The notes beneath the pieces are model-generated. The model did not search any database. It was not told the DNA's origin and saw nothing but the letters and a program-made list of their open reading frames with translations. 6,176 bases of DNA. Origin: UBA6120 sp964495145 (GTDB lineage: Bacteria > Bacillota_I > Bacilli_A > RFN20 > CAG-826). The stretch spans positions 1-6,176 of the forward strand of contig CAZBUP010000049.1 of NCBI GenBank assembly GCA_964495145.1. Direction: 5' to 3'. The stretch's first letter is position 1; the number at the start of each line of letters is the position of its first letter. Shown here one piece after another: positions 6,109 through 6,176 of the stretch. Made by a program: the position numbers and the translations under genes.

Positions 6109-6172
6109 ACTAGCGGAATAGGATAAGTTTGGTGGAGATGCTACAACCTTAACTTAATCCTATTCCTATAGT
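6109..6172. repeat. Long imperfect inverted repeat (64 bases)
   Basis: GGAATAGGAT (6115-6124) pairs perfectly with ATCCTATTCC (6157-6166). After a single bulged A (6156), AAGTT (6125-6129) pairs with AACTT (6151-6155), then GGT (6131-6133) with ACC (6146-6148). Outside, after a 2x2 mismatch, ACTA (6109-6112) pairs with TAGT (6169-6172). This gives about 22 pairs with a 12-base terminal loop. There is no T run, so it is not a plain terminator. It could be a structured RNA, a palindromic intergenic repeat, or a mobile-element remnant. Confidence 0.6.
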
Positions 6173-6176
6173 AGTT

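Noticed and set aside
1..6176. CRISPR array, tRNA, rRNA, known riboswitch or insertion sequence
   Set aside because: No regularly spaced repeats, no cloverleaf with CCA-type end, no recognised riboswitch core and no transposase reading frame were seen on either strand.

Overview
The window carries four protein genes on a draft or metagenomic scaffold (there is a 100-base N run inside one gene), plus intergenic DNA with several inverted repeats. The standard genetic code fits: mutY ends in TGA, and the Trp codons I checked are TGG. The gene content suggests a Bacillota or Mycoplasmatota-type bacterium. The best lineage hint is the large surface protein, whose C-terminal module resembles one I recall from Izemoplasma/Acholeplasma/Haloplasma-type secreted proteins. 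This is a memory-based inference, not a search result.

Layout. 1-947 (minus): the N-terminal two thirds of a MATE-family multidrug/cation efflux transporter, running off the left edge, with a clear SD and an extended -10. 948-1233: divergent promoter region with a structured inverted repeat. 1234-2118 (plus): adenine DNA glycosylase MutY, interrupted by the 100-N gap, which hides the catalytic Glu region. 2119-2241: a short convergent spacer with weak terminator candidates for both flanking genes. 2242-4329 (minus): a 695-residue, very acidic, secreted and membrane-anchored surface protein of unknown function. 4330-4753: intergenic DNA with no convincing gene but with two competing hairpins. 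4754-5809 (plus): an EamA/DMT-family transporter with a histidine-rich C-terminal tail. 5810-6176: no convincing gene; a strong bidirectional terminator-like hairpin is followed 4 bases later by a second long inverted repeat that reaches the right edge.

The genes do not form one operon: strands alternate (minus, plus, minus, plus), and each appears to have its own promoter. They share no obvious pathway: efflux, oxidative DNA repair, cell surface, and small-molecule or possibly metal transport. I see no defence system, CRISPR array, tRNA, rRNA or recognisable insertion sequence. The most interesting signals are (i) extended -10 elements 8-9 bases before the ATGs of mutY and the EamA gene, with no SD, which suggests leaderless mRNAs next to SD-led neighbours; (ii) the acidic surface protein with an LPxTG-like but non-canonical C-terminal anchor; (iii) the His-rich transporter tail; and (iv) the tandem hairpins at the right end.
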